A DNA stretch of 64,000 nucleotides, taken from assembly GCA_039583875.1 (NCBI GenBank), contig CM077151.1:26775940-26839939 (forward strand), written 5' to 3'. Below, one piece after another: positions 45,596 to 55,816 of this stretch. Position 1 is the stretch's first letter; each line of letters opens with the position of its first letter. Source of the stretch: Platanthera guangdongensis. Its lineage: Eukaryota > Streptophyta > Magnoliopsida > Asparagales > Orchidaceae. Position numbers and translations under genes: made by a program. Below the pieces are notes generated by a model that saw only the letters and a list, made by a program, of their open reading frames with translations, was not told the origin of the DNA and ran no database searches.

Positions 45596-45989
45596 CATAG
45601 CTCAAATATTAGGCATGCATGCACCGATAGCCAAGATCATTCAAAGCATTATTATATTTGATTTAACCGTTTTTAGCAAAACTGAACAATTCAGCTTCTT
45701 CAGGATTAGTCCAAATTTTGTGTGTTCCTTCATAATTTAGACTCAATTAGATAAATAATGATACAATGTCAATTAAAAACATGCTAAATAATCACGGTAC
45801 GACAAGATTGTAGTCACTTGACAAAATCAAATGTACATCCTTTGTCAAGAAAAGTTAATTACAGCATCTCGCAATAATTGTAATAATTTATAAACATAAT
45901 TAATGAGATATATAAAATTATGTTAATTACGGATGAATTAAATTAAAGAGTCATACCATTAAACTATGAGAACGAGTAATAGAAAGAAG
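45596..45989. other. AT-rich stretch, nothing recognised
   Basis: No ORF or repeat with support. Confidence 0.4.
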
Positions 45990-47512
45990 AGTAAGACAAG
46001 AGACTAGCATCTCGAAGAATCAATTTGGATTCATGTCGTGGCGGTTGACCATGGAAGCTATACATCTTTTGAGGAGGCTCATTGACAATTATCGAGAGAA
46101 AACAAGATTTGCATATAATGTTTATCGATCTTGAGAAAACTTATGATAAGATTCCAAGAGAGAATAGAGAGTCTTAGAAAAGAAAGGTGTAAATGTCGCA
46201 TACATTGACAAAATCAAAGATATGTATACAAATTCAGTGATGAGGGTGAGGATATCTGGAGAATTAACACAGGAATTTCTTATCATTGTTGGTTTACATC
46301 AAGGTTCAGCTTTAATCCTTATCTTTTTACTCTTATCTTAGATGAGCTCACCGGACATATCAAACAAGCAATACTTTGGTGTTTATTGTTTGTGGATGAT
46401 ATCGTTTTGGTTGATGAGATTAGGGCTGCAAACGAGTCGAGCTCGAGTCGAGCTCATCAAAAAGAGCTAGCTCGAGCTCGAGCTCGATAAGCCTATTTTA
46501 AAAGGCTCGAGCTCGAGCTCGACGAGCACGGTTCGAGCTCGAGCTCGAGCTCGGCTCGAACTTAATATTATGTTAATAATATAAAACTATTATTTTAATA
46601 ATATTATATTAATATTATGTTAATATTATAATATATTAAAATATTTAATACTAATAATATATATTATTTAATTAAAAAAACTCGTGAGCCGGCTCGCGAG
46701 CTCGTGAACAGGAATACTTAGGCTCGAGCTCGGCTCGAAATCAGGCTCGAGCTCGAGCTCGCTCAAGTCGAGCTTTTTTCGAGCCGGCTCATCGAGCTTT
46801 TTCGAGCCGGCTCAACTCAACTTGCACCCCTAGATGAGATGCGCGGGGACGTAAACGTGAAACTTGAATCTTGGCGAGATACTTTAGAAAAGAAGGTGGT
46901 AGGTTGAGCAGGGAAATAACGGGGTATATAAAGCTTAAATTTAGCAGTGCAAAAAGGGCGGATGACTTCGTTATTAAGTTAGGTGATCAAGATATTTCCC
47001 GCAGTGAGTGCTATAAATATCTTAGATTGATAGTTCAAAAAGATGGAGGTGTTGATAAAGATGTGATACGTAGAATCCAAGCAAATTGGTTGAAGTGGAG
47101 AGGCACGTCAGAGATCTTACGTGATCATAAAGTACCATTAAAACTTAAAGCCTGGGCAGTGAATTGTGTACATGGGCAAAAAAATGGGAGTCGGGGAGAT
47201 GAGAAGTGACACACGAGACTGGATAAAATTAGGAATGAATGTATCAAGGATACGACAGAAGGTGCGAGAAGCTTAGATTAAGATGGTTTGGACACGTACA
47301 AAGGAGACCATTAGAAGCACTTATTAGGCATTGTGAGGGGTTAGTCACTAAGCATGTTAAATGGGGGAGGGGTAGACCAATAAAAAATTGGAATAAAACT
47401 ATAAGAAAGATATGATGTACCTTAAGCATTAGTGAGATTATGACTAAAGATAGAGCACAATGGCGACAAAAGATTCATATAGCCGACCCCACTATAGTGG
47501 GATAAAGGCTTG
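45990..47512 (+). pseudogene. LINE (L1-type) reverse transcriptase remnant, interrupted by a MITE
   Basis: Plus-strand segments match the RT of plant LINE-like elements: ISKNQFGFMSWRLTMEAIHL near 46009-46070, a shifted IDLEKTYDKIPRE near 46125, GLHQGSALIL near 46290, and the catalytic box LLFVDDIVLVDE at about 46385-46420. After the inserted MITE come VNVKLESWRDTLE, KLGDQDISRSECYKYLRLIV (46970-47035) and RRIQANWLKWRG. In further frames come WFGHVQRRPLEA and WRQKIHIADPT near 47290-47500. Many frameshifts and stops make it inactive. The 5' end (ORF1, endonuclease) is missing. Confidence 0.8.
46421..46832. mobile_element. hAT-type MITE (412 bp) inside the LINE RT
   Basis: Ends TAGGGCTGCAAACGAGTCGA and, on the other side, the complement of TAGGGGTGCAAGTTGAGTTG. 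A perfect 8-bp duplication GATGAGAT flanks it (46413-46420 and 46833-46840), diagnostic of the hAT superfamily. The interior is made of repeated CTCGAGCTCGAG blocks and an AT-rich core, with no ORF. Removing it restores continuity of the RT reading frame around LVDE. Confidence 0.9.
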
Positions 47513-47671
47513 GGTGGTGTTGTTGTAAATACATAATTAATGAATGCATGCCAGGAATGAATTATGCATAAAATCATAGGGGTAATGATCGGGATTTTGT
47601 GGGTCGCTTCATGTCATGAAATTTCAACAAAATTGTTGATGTTTATGCAATATCATTATGACGATTGACTT

Positions 47672-48103
47672 GGGGCTTGTTTGGTCATGAACGCGATGAT
47701 TATGAACAGTCATTCATGAACTTCGGACCACGCCTCAGGAACTCCATTCACTTTTATGTTCAAAATTGGTGTTTTTTCTTAGTGGTGGTCATAACCATTG
47801 TCATGACAAGCACATATTTTATGATGGTGAAGTTCTTGTGCAAATTAACTGGAGCAAAAACATCGTGCCAAATAGACCCCTAGGCTTCGTTTGGCATGGC
47901 GGTGGCAGTCGTGAACATGATGGTTGTGAACTGTCGTTCGCGAACGCCCAACCTCACATAAAGAACTTAAACCACTTTTATGTTCACAAGTAGTTCTTTT
48001 TTCTTGATGGTGGTCATAACCATTGTCATGTCAAATATACATTCTATGATGATGACGTTTTTGTCCAAACTCACCAAAGCAAAATCCCGTGCCAAACAGA
48101 GCC
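47672..48103. mobile_element. Two adjacent MITE-like units (~210 and ~220 bp)
   Basis: Unit 1 (47672-47880) runs GGGGCTTGTTTGG ... CCAAATAGACCCC; unit 2 (47883-48103) runs GGCTTCGTTTGGCA ... TGCCAAACAGAGCC. Both have inverted ends and share GGTGGTCATAACCATTGTCATG and other blocks, so they are direct relatives in tandem. GTTTGGC-type ends are common in plant hAT MITEs. No target duplication was found. Confidence 0.6.
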
Positions 48104-48175
48104 ATAGTGAATCAAATCAAGCATAAAATTAGTTACAAAACTCATAATATACCTTATAGCACATGGGACTCTTGA

Positions 48176-49201
48176 TCACCTCATATGTGATTCAAACCAG
48201 CTAAAGATATCACCAGACTGCAGAGTGGTCATTTCATGATATCCATATGCAAGATTTAATTCCTCCTGAATATGATCAATCCACCGATTCTTCTCATATG
48301 AAAAATGTCTCTCCTTGAGAGCTTCCTTCCATGGAGTCGCTCGCCCGTCGTGCCTCATGTACCCCTTCTCATCAATGAATCCCCTTTCTCGAAGCAGCTC
48401 AAACAACTGAACTGAGAAAGATTGATCCAGCCATGGCATTCTATCCCATAAAAAGTGAGGCGTCAATGGAAGCTCCATACATCTAACTTCCTTCACACGA
48501 ACACCTTTCATCCTTAGATTTTGCATGTTCTTCTGAATCAACTCCATCCTCCTCCTATCTTTTGGCATATGAACAAAAAGGGTTGGAGGGTAATTCTTCG
48601 GTATGTCCATGGAATCAAATACTCCTTCGGAAATCATGAGAGCAATGCTGCTAAATCTCGCCTCCGCGGCAAGTGCGGAAATGAAATAGCCACCAGATGA
48701 AGCCCCCAGAGCCACGATAGGGAGATTCTGAAGCTTGTTTTCATCAATCCACCATTGGAGAATCCATTTGACATTTTCTTTCTCCTTTCCAAAACTCCAG
48801 CATTTTCCGAGACTGGAGATGGCTATCACGGCGAACTTGCGTTCTAGGGCATGAAGAACAAGGAGTCTCTCTTCAGGCAGGCCGACACAATTTGGACAGG
48901 AGGAGGAAGCGTCCCAGAAGTTGCAAGCCTTGCCATTGCAACCATGGGCTAGAAGAAGAACCGCTTTCGGCGATTCGGGAACTTGCCACATAAAATCAGT
49001 TCCATTCATAAACCCTAGAGATGGCAGACGTTGCAGCTGAACGGCGGTGTGGTGACTGATTCGTGGTCGATTTGGGAGATCGAATTGGGGGCTGGATTTA
49101 CCTCCAGTTCTGTAAAGGATCAGTAACGCGGCCATGAGGATCGCGGAAAATGAAGAAACGGCGGTAACCCTGCATCTTTGTAACCTATAAAATGGATCCA
49201 T
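48176..49201 (-). CDS. Alpha/beta-hydrolase superfamily protein, membrane-anchored
   Basis: Intact single-exon ORF of 341 residues. A hydrophobic segment at about 15-31 follows a short basic N-terminus, as in a type II signal anchor. The core has an oxyanion-type AHGCNG (about 85-90) and the nucleophile elbow GASSGG with Ser168 in a GxSxG arrangement. His-containing candidates for the catalytic triad follow late in the chain (for example TPHFLW). Two cysteine pairs (C93 region and SCPNC, about 101-105) may form disulphides. The family includes plant proteins of unknown substrate; I do not assign a reaction. The start is the only in-frame Met before the anchor. A Gypsy element sits about 210 bp upstream of the ATG, so the promoter may be displaced or supplied by the LTR. 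Confidence 0.85.
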   Translation of the reverse strand: MDPFYRLQRCRVTAVSSFSAILMAALLILYRTGGKSSPQFDLPNRPRISHHTAVQLQRLPSLGFMNGTDFMWQVPESPKAVLLLAHGCNGKACNFWDASSSCPNCVGLPEERLLVLHALERKFAVIAISSLGKCWSFGKEKENVKWILQWWIDENKLQNLPIVALGASSGGYFISALAAEARFSSIALMISEGVFDSMDIPKNYPPTLFVHMPKDRRRMELIQKNMQNLRMKGVRVKEVRCMELPLTPHFLWDRMPWLDQSFSVQLFELLRERGFIDEKGYMRHDGRATPWKEALKERHFSYEKNRWIDHIQEELNLAYGYHEMTTLQSGDIFSWFESHMR

Positions 49202-49416
49202 TGGATAGGGATTGCACTCCGGATCGAATGAAATCCTTCGTGCAGAAGAAGGAGAAATTATTAGAAAACGATGATTAATAATCCCAATAAAGGAAATAAT
49301 CCTGGGAAGTATAGCTCAAACTGATGATCAGCTGGATCGAATTTAGTAGAATCGCGTGAATCCGCATCAAGATGACACCAAAAACTAGATTTCAACTATA
49401 ATCTCGAGAGGTTTTG

Positions 49417-49688
49417 TGTAACGGAATAAGGGGGAAAGGCTGCCCGTGATGGCAAGCCCAAGAGGGGAGAGATAGAAAGTTACGAGAAGAGAGACAGAAC
49501 AAGGAAGAGTATAGACTTTATTATTATGCATAAAGCTTAATTACAGTGTTATCTTATTTATAAACAATATCCCCCCCTAATGACCGTTACCCCTTAGTGA
49601 CCGTTGGGTAAACAATCATCCCGCTACAGGAAGGGCTACAGCGCTACAGCACTAATACAATTATTCTGCTGCTACATATCCGGCTACA
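49417..49688 (-). repeat. 3' LTR of the Gypsy element
   Basis: 272 bp, TGTAACGGAATAAGG ... ATATCCGGCTACA. It is the downstream LTR in the element's own orientation and faces the hydrolase gene, which is on the same strand. Confidence 0.93.
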
Positions 49689-50710
49689 TCCCCTGCCCGT
49701 CCTCCATTTTGCTGCCCGTCCTCCATTTTGCTGCCCGGCGATAGCCTGCCCGTTCCGCCAAGCCTTTAAAACTGAAGCTAGGGTTCATTCGGAGGAAACC
49801 CTAACTTTTTCCCTCTTCTTCCTGTAGAGCTGAGACCGTGGACGGCGTGGAATTTTCGCCAGTTTTCTTAGCCGGTGAAGTAAGGATGCCGCCGTTCGCT
49901 GCGATCTGCGAGGACTCCTTCCAGTTTCCGAAGGTATCTCTGTATCTCCTCTCTTTGGTACCAATCTATTGTGTTGATGCTGCTTTGTTGTAGTTGGTAT
50001 GGCCGAAACGTTGATCTGTGATAGATTTTTATTATTCTTTTGTTTAAGCATAATCGGGATGACATTTGAAGTAGTTTGAGAGTTAACTTCCCTGTTTCCG
50101 GTTGAAGTAAGAGTGTATTCTGGTGTCTTTTGGTGGGTCGGAAGTTGCTTTGTGTCTGAACTTTCAGCCTGCGAAAAAAAAAAATTATTTCGGTGAGATG
50201 GTGTGCTAGGATGTGAAGGATGACACTTGGTGGGAGTATTTGCGGTGCTTCCCTGTTTATGTCTGATTCACATGTTTTATTATGTTTATTTTGCGAAAAG
50301 TCGGGATCCCTCTCCGATGATGATGAACACTGATTCTCGGAGAGGTGTGATGCATGATTTGTTGGAGCCTTGCTTATTGTGTTGCTTTCCTTATCCTGTC
50401 CGCATGGAAAATGATGAGAAGGGTCTAATAAAAATGAGGTTGGGGTGACAGTGGAATCTGATTGAAGGATGTCTTCCCTGTGTGATTCTTGCGTGGGTGA
50501 AATGCTTCCCTGTTGGAAAATAAAAGGATTAGCTTGAAAATTTTGTTTAGAATAAGGGATGACAGTAGTAGTAGTTTGCAAAATGTCTTCCCTTTCTGAT
50601 TCCTGTGCGGATGGCTCTTGGCATGTACATGAGGTAGAGAGTCTTTGTAATGTTTTGCTGTCCAGGGACGCTAAATCTTCCCATGTGGCTTCGGCCGGCA
50701 ACATTCCCTC
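49689..50710 (-). pseudogene. Chromodomain-like tail and 3' untranslated region of the Gypsy element
   Basis: Just after the pol stop at 50711, the same frame continues with EGMLPAEATWEDLASLDSKT, the end of the chromodomain-like motif of chromoviruses. The TGA at 50711-50713 stands where relatives have Trp, so a single change separates it from pol. The rest of this ORF, down to 49868, is a Ser/Thr/Gln-rich tail without known domains. Confidence 0.7.
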
Positions 50711-53695
50711 TCAATGGATCAATCCTTGATGTTGGGGTTGTCCATTTTGCCATACAATGCGTTTTTCCAGTATTTCCAGAGGAAAACGTGATGAAGTAAA
50801 GGTATCTGGGAGAACATGTATCTCGTATGTTGCATTTTGAAAATATGGTTTGAGTAAACTTGCGTGAAAAACAGGGTGGATTTTGGTTGTCGTAGGGAGA
50901 TCTAATTTATATGCTACTTCTCCTATCCTTTCGATAATTTTGTACGGGCCAAAATACCGGAGCTGAAAACGTTTGCACTTTCGTTTGTGCAGGGTTAATT
51001 GGCGATACGGGTGCAGGCGCAGTAAAACGAAATCGCCTATTTGGAAGGAAGCTTCCTTGCGTTGCTTGTCTGCATATGCTTTCATTTTCTTTTGTGCTTG
51101 TTGTAAATGTGTGCGTAACTGATGTAATAAGTGATCTCTTGGAATATAGTGTAAAAGATCATGGGTGGGCGATACTCCACCAGCTTGGCTGACCAAGAAA
51201 TTGGGTGGAGGTCGGCCAAACATGGCCTCAAATGGGGACATACCCGTAGCTGAATGAGTACATGTATTATAATGGTACTCGGCCCAGCTCAATAACGGGG
51301 CCCAGTGAGTTGGGTGTTGATATGCGTACAAGCGCAAGTATTGGTTGATGCACCGGTTAACGCGTTCGGTCTGCCCATCGGTTTGTGGGTGATAGGCCGA
51401 GCTAAAGCGTAGTTTGGTACCGTTTTGCTCAAAAAAAGTCATCCAAAATGAACTCAAAAAAATTGGATCTCGATCTGAAATCATTGTTTCGGGAAGTCCG
51501 TGAATCTTGCCACAGTACTCCCAAAATATCTGGGCAACTACTGGTCCAGTATATTTGGAGGGGAGAGGAGCAAAATGTGCTCCTTTAGTTAACCTATCAA
51601 CCATTACTAAGATAGTGGCATAAGACTTGGATTTGGGTAGATGTGTGATAAAATCAATAGATATATCTGCCCAGATTTGAGTCGGAATTGGCAGAGGTTG
51701 AAGCTTACCAAAAGGCAAGTCGTTGCGATCTTTTGCCTTTTGACAAAGATCGCAATGTTGGACGTAATTGTGCACCTCTTTGTGCATATTAGGCCAAAAA
51801 TAATATTGCACTAATCGTTGATATGTGGCCTGAATTCCGGAGTGCCCTCCTATTTTTGTATCATGCGCCTCGCTTATTAAAATAGTACGAATGATAGAAG
51901 GTGGTACGTATAATCTTTTTTTATAAAAAAGTCGTTCCTTGATCCAAGTCCATTCCGACCAGGAGGAGGGATCGTTTGTTAAGTTGAGTATAATATTTTG
52001 GGCATACGTATCGGTGTGGTATAGTAGATTGAGATCGGCAAATAGATTTGTATAAGAGAACGATATATTCTGGAGATTATGTAAATAGGCGTCTTCAATA
52101 GAATTTCCAATTCGTGAGAGGACGTCAGCCGCTGTATTATCCCTTCCCGGTCTGTACTGTATTGAGTAGTTTAACCCGAGCATTTTAGTTAAGAATTTTT
52201 GTTGTTCCGTCATCGTGATAACCTGTGATTTCAGGTTATATAATGTTTGGTGGTCTGTTAAGATAGTAAAAGATGTCCCGAGTAAATAGTGACGCCATTT
52301 AGTGACAGCGGAAGTAACCGCTAGTAATTCTCTAATATATGTCGATTTCGTTTGGTCCTTTGGTGACAACTTTTTGCTAAAATATTCAATCGGGTGGCCT
52401 TTCTGAGATAGGACCGCTCCGATTCCGACCTGAGAAGCGTCACACTCTATGATAAAAGGAATCGAGAAGTTTGGTAGGGTTAGAACTGGTGCAGAGGTTA
52501 GCAACGTCTTAATGTCGTTAAAAGCCTTCATACTAGTGTCCGTCCAGTGAAAACCGTCTTTGATTAATAAGTCCGTTAATGGGGCTGTTATGGTGGCGTA
52601 TTGTCGTATGAAGCGTCTGTAGTAACCTGCTAAACCAAGAAAGGCACGTAATTGTTTTTGACTCTTTGGTATGGGCCATTCTGTTATAGCTGCTAACTTT
52701 CCTGGGTTAGGTGAGACACCTGCGGGAGTAATAATATGTCCTAAGAAATCGATAGTTGTTGTTAGGAAGGAGCACTTAGATGGCTTAATGTATAATTTTT
52801 GATCGAGTAACATTTGAAAAACCAATCGTAAATGTTGGATGTGAGCCTCCTCTGTCTTACTATAGATGAGTATATCATCGAAGAAAATAACAACAAAACG
52901 GCGTAAAAAGGGTTTGAAAACTGTATTCATTAGGTGTTGAAAAGTGGCTGGTGCGTTTGATAGGCCAAAAGGCATGACAAGGAATTCGTAAAATCCATCA
53001 TGAGTTCGGAAGGCAGTTTTGTGAATGTCGTTAGTATTCATCCTTACCTGATGGTATCCGGAGTGGAGGTCGATTTTAGAATAGACCTGTGCTCCGTGTA
53101 GTTCGTCTAGTAATTCGTCTATTGTTGGCATTGGAAAACTATCTTTAATTGTTAATGCATTGAGAGCTCGATAATCTACGCAGAATCGCCAACTACCGTC
53201 TTTTTTTCGAATCAATAATACGGGCACACTAAAGGAGGATGTACTAGGTCGTATGATTCCTTGTTCCAACATTTCGGCAATTAAGCGTTCTATCTCATTT
53301 TTATGGAAGTATGGGTATCGATAAGGTTTAACCTTAGCAACCTGTGTTTCATCTAGTAAGGGTATTCTATGGTCAATAGGACGAATTGGGGGAAGACCAA
53401 CTGGTTTCTGGAAAATTGATTGGAACTCAGAGAATAACTCCTTTAATGCTGGGTGCAGGGGGTCGGGTTCTGTGGTGGTCGTGTTACTGTCTTCCTGTGC
53501 CGCCTGCTCAATTTGTAAACATAACATCATTGATTCTATAGACTTCTGTGCGACTAATTTAGACATTTGGGCCGAGGAAACCATACGTGAGTCCAATGAT
53601 TGTTCTCCCTTAATTTTGCACGGGGTGCCTTTATAAGAGAAAGACATTCTTTCGTTGTGTAATCTGTCGTGATGGGTCCCAGGGTTTCTAACCAA
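50711..53695 (-). CDS. Gypsy pol: reverse transcriptase, RNase H, integrase
   Basis: 994-codon frame. RT (about 115-300) has YSKIDLHSGYHQVRM, MPFGLSNAPATF and FFDDILIYSK, where FFDD replaces YVDD. RNase H (about 400-530) starts IECDASQVGIGAVLSQ. The integrase has an HHCC finger (GGHSGIQATYQR to HCDLCQKAK), catalytic core motifs (DISIDFITHLPKS, ISDRDPIFLSSF and HPQTDGQTERVN) and the GPYKIIERIG/HPVFHASLLK C-terminal module. Translation would not begin at this Met: the frame is joined to gag-protease by a one-base shift near 53640-53655. Confidence 0.93.
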   Translation of the reverse strand: MVRNPGTHHDRLHNERMSFSYKGTPCKIKGEQSLDSRMVSSAQMSKLVAQKSIESMMLCLQIEQAAQEDSNTTTTEPDPLHPALKELFSEFQSIFQKPVGLPPIRPIDHRIPLLDETQVAKVKPYRYPYFHKNEIERLIAEMLEQGIIRPSTSSFSVPVLLIRKKDGSWRFCVDYRALNALTIKDSFPMPTIDELLDELHGAQVYSKIDLHSGYHQVRMNTNDIHKTAFRTHDGFYEFLVMPFGLSNAPATFQHLMNTVFKPFLRRFVVIFFDDILIYSKTEEAHIQHLRLVFQMLLDQKLYIKPSKCSFLTTTIDFLGHIITPAGVSPNPGKLAAITEWPIPKSQKQLRAFLGLAGYYRRFIRQYATITAPLTDLLIKDGFHWTDTSMKAFNDIKTLLTSAPVLTLPNFSIPFIIECDASQVGIGAVLSQKGHPIEYFSKKLSPKDQTKSTYIRELLAVTSAVTKWRHYLLGTSFTILTDHQTLYNLKSQVITMTEQQKFLTKMLGLNYSIQYRPGRDNTAADVLSRIGNSIEDAYLHNLQNISFSYTNLFADLNLLYHTDTYAQNIILNLTNDPSSWSEWTWIKERLFYKKRLYVPPSIIRTILISEAHDTKIGGHSGIQATYQRLVQYYFWPNMHKEVHNYVQHCDLCQKAKDRNDLPFGKLQPLPIPTQIWADISIDFITHLPKSKSYATILVMVDRLTKGAHFAPLPSKYTGPVVAQIFWEYCGKIHGLPETMISDRDPIFLSSFWMTFFEQNGTKLRFSSAYHPQTDGQTERVNRCINQYLRLYAYQHPTHWAPLLSWAEYHYNTCTHSATGMSPFEAMFGRPPPNFLVSQAGGVSPTHDLLHYIPRDHLLHQLRTHLQQAQKKMKAYADKQRKEASFQIGDFVLLRLHPYRQLTLHKRKCKRFQLRYFGPYKIIERIGEVAYKLDLPTTTKIHPVFHASLLKPYFQNATYEIHVLPDTFTSSRFPLEILEKRIVWQNGQPQHQGLIH

Positions 53696-55380
53696 TTAAA
53701 TCCTAGAATGACGTCTGCCCCGTGAAGGTCGGTGATGTATAAATCGATAATAAAAACTATGTCCTGTATTAGTAGCTTGACTTGAGGGCAAAATTCTTTA
53801 CAGAACATAATACTTCCATTTCGCACATGAATTCTAAACGGGGGTACTGATGAGATTGGTAATTTTAAATAAACTGCAGCTCGCTTGGTTATAAAGTTAT
53901 GAGTACTGCCATTGTCTAAGAAAATGTGAATGATTGAGTGGTCAATTTGTCCTTGCACTCTAAAAGACTTTGTTGGAAAGGTTCCCATGAGAGCGTTAAC
54001 ACTTATTTCTGGGTTTTCTAATTGATTTGGAGCGTCATCCGTGATTTGGTCTAATTGGATTGTCGGATCCAACTCATCAAATGTGACGTCGTCTTCTGCT
54101 TCTAAAATGTATAGCGATGACTTATTCTTACATTTATGACCTGGTGCATAACGTTCCTCACAAGTGAAGCATTGTTCGCGCTCTCGCCGAGCTTGTAGTT
54201 CTGTTGGTGATAGACGTTTTACTGGTACCTTGTCTTGCCTAAAGATATTCGTATTGTGAAAACGATTCACGCTGACTTTTGACGATCGGTGATCCTCGGT
54301 GTACTGATCTTCAAAACGTTTTGCAAGTTTAAAAGTGTCATAAATGGAATCAGGGTGATGGGCAATGACTTCGCGTTTGATATGCGGTTTTAATCCTGAA
54401 ATAAAGTTGTGTTTTAATGCATCATGAGATAATTCGTTTACTTGACTAGCTAAAATTTCAAAAGTTTCTTGATAGACTGAAACAGTAGAAGTTTGTACCA
54501 GTTTCATAATTTTACCTAGAGGGTCGTCATAATCCGATGGGCCAAAACGATCCATTATAGCTGTTTTGAATGTCTGCCAGTCTGGACATAACCCATTGCG
54601 CAATAGGCCTTGAAACCACTGTGAAGCGGGCCTGTCTAGATGCATGGAGGCAATAAAAACAAAATCTAATGGATTAATGTTATGATACCTGAAAAACATT
54701 TCAATTTTGAAGATCCAATTTGTCGGGTCGCCGTTTGAAAATGTGGGGCAATCAATCTTGGCTGGGACGTGATTTGTATTTTTGTTACGGTCTGAATGTT
54801 GCTGTGTTGATCCAAAAGATAATGTTGGCATATATTGTAAAGATAAAGTGTTATTAAGGCTTGCCGCCTGCTGTTGTGGCATCGTGGATGGCACGGATCC
54901 AAGAAGGCTGGGCTGTGATGAGTCGCCGATTGCAACTATTGGAGCCCGGAACCGGGGCAGTCCTGCGCCTGGAAGTGTCTGTCCATGGATGTCGGGCAAG
55001 GAAATTGAGGAATCATGTTGATCCGTATTCCGAGCCACTGATACAGTCGATGTATCCCTGCGATCCACGGGCGCCATGGCGTGCATAAACTTCTGTAATT
55101 CACTGCGGAAATCTTTGAATTCTGCGTAGAATAATGAATTAGATTCTTGCAATCGTTCTTGCGAGCGTTGAAGGCCCGTTTGCTGTTGGGCGTAGGCATT
55201 AAGCGATGTATGTAAATTCTGAATTTCTTGGTTGAACGTCTGTTGGGTTTGCTTGATAGATTCGGAAATGGAGGATTGTTGAGCCATATATACTGCATGT
55301 CGGCGATCAAGATCGGCCCTGGTCACGGGCAAGGTAGAGTCGCCGGACATTGTTGTGGTCGGGGAGGTAGACCTCTCCAT
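53554..55380 (-). CDS. Gypsy gag-protease
   Basis: The start is ATG at 55378-55380, just inside the primer-binding site; the longer upstream frame runs into the LTR. An N-terminal coiled-coil region (SISESIKQTQQTFNQEIQNL) is followed by the gag core (DCPTFSNGDPTNWIFKIEMF and QWFQGLLRNG), a zinc knuckle CFTCEERYAPGHKC, and an aspartic protease with LDNGSTHNFI and DVILGFNWL. The protease reads DNGS where relatives have D-S/T-G-S. Just after TTDYTTKE the frame shifts relative to pol. Confidence 0.9.
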   Translation of the reverse strand: MERSTSPTTTMSGDSTLPVTRADLDRRHAVYMAQQSSISESIKQTQQTFNQEIQNLHTSLNAYAQQQTGLQRSQERLQESNSLFYAEFKDFRSELQKFMHAMAPVDRRDTSTVSVARNTDQHDSSISLPDIHGQTLPGAGLPRFRAPIVAIGDSSQPSLLGSVPSTMPQQQAASLNNTLSLQYMPTLSFGSTQQHSDRNKNTNHVPAKIDCPTFSNGDPTNWIFKIEMFFRYHNINPLDFVFIASMHLDRPASQWFQGLLRNGLCPDWQTFKTAIMDRFGPSDYDDPLGKIMKLVQTSTVSVYQETFEILASQVNELSHDALKHNFISGLKPHIKREVIAHHPDSIYDTFKLAKRFEDQYTEDHRSSKVSVNRFHNTNIFRQDKVPVKRLSPTELQARREREQCFTCEERYAPGHKCKNKSSLYILEAEDDVTFDELDPTIQLDQITDDAPNQLENPEISVNALMGTFPTKSFRVQGQIDHSIIHIFLDNGSTHNFITKRAAVYLKLPISSVPPFRIHVRNGSIMFCKEFCPQVKLLIQDIVFIIDLYITDLHGADVILGFNWLETLGPITTDYTTKECLSLIKAPRAKLRENNHWTHVWFPRPKCLN

Positions 55381-55407
55381 GGAGACGTATCTCAACGAGA
55401 GCACCAA

Positions 55408-55678
55408 TGTAACAGAATAAGGGGGAAAGGCTGCTGGTGATGGCAAGCCCAAGAGGAGAGAGATAGAAAGTTAGGAGGAGAGAGACAGAACAAGGAAGAG
55501 TATAGACTTTATTATCATGCATAAAGCTTAATTACAGTGTTATCTTATTTATAAACAATATCCCCCCCAATGACCGTTACCCCTTAGTGACCGTTGGGTA
55601 AACAATCATCCCGCTACAGGAAGGGCTACAGCGCTACAGCACTAATACAATTATTCTGCTGCTACATATCCGGCTACA
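55408..55678 (-). repeat. 5' LTR of the Gypsy element
   Basis: 271 bp, TGTAACAGAATAAGG ... CGGCTACA. It is nearly identical to the LTR at 49417-49688. TATTTATAAACAATA (55545-55559) may hold a TATA-like element on the minus strand. Confidence 0.92.
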
Positions 55679-55816
55679 TTTTGCATAGCTCTGACAAAGA
55701 TCTTCATCCCGCCTATGATTTACCTGTAATGTAGATCTGGAATGTAAAACCTGGCTTTTTGGCACTTTGCACCCCCATCTGCACATTTTTGGTACTTTGC
55801 ACCCTGAATTTTTAAA

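Larger units (their letters stand above)
49417..55678 (-). mobile_element. Chromodomain-type Ty3/Gypsy retrotransposon, near-complete
   Basis: 6262 bp with LTRs at 49417-49688 and 55408-55678 (TGTAAC...GGCTACA) and a perfect 5-bp target duplication TTTTG (49412-49416 and 55679-55683). On the minus strand the 5' LTR is followed by the primer-binding site TTGGTGCTCTCGTTGAG, then gag-protease, pol and a 3' region. A purine tract lies next to the other LTR. By eye the two LTRs differ at about seven positions plus one indel, so the insertion is moderately young. It is inactive because of a gag-pol frameshift and a stop in the chromodomain-like tail. Confidence 0.93.
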
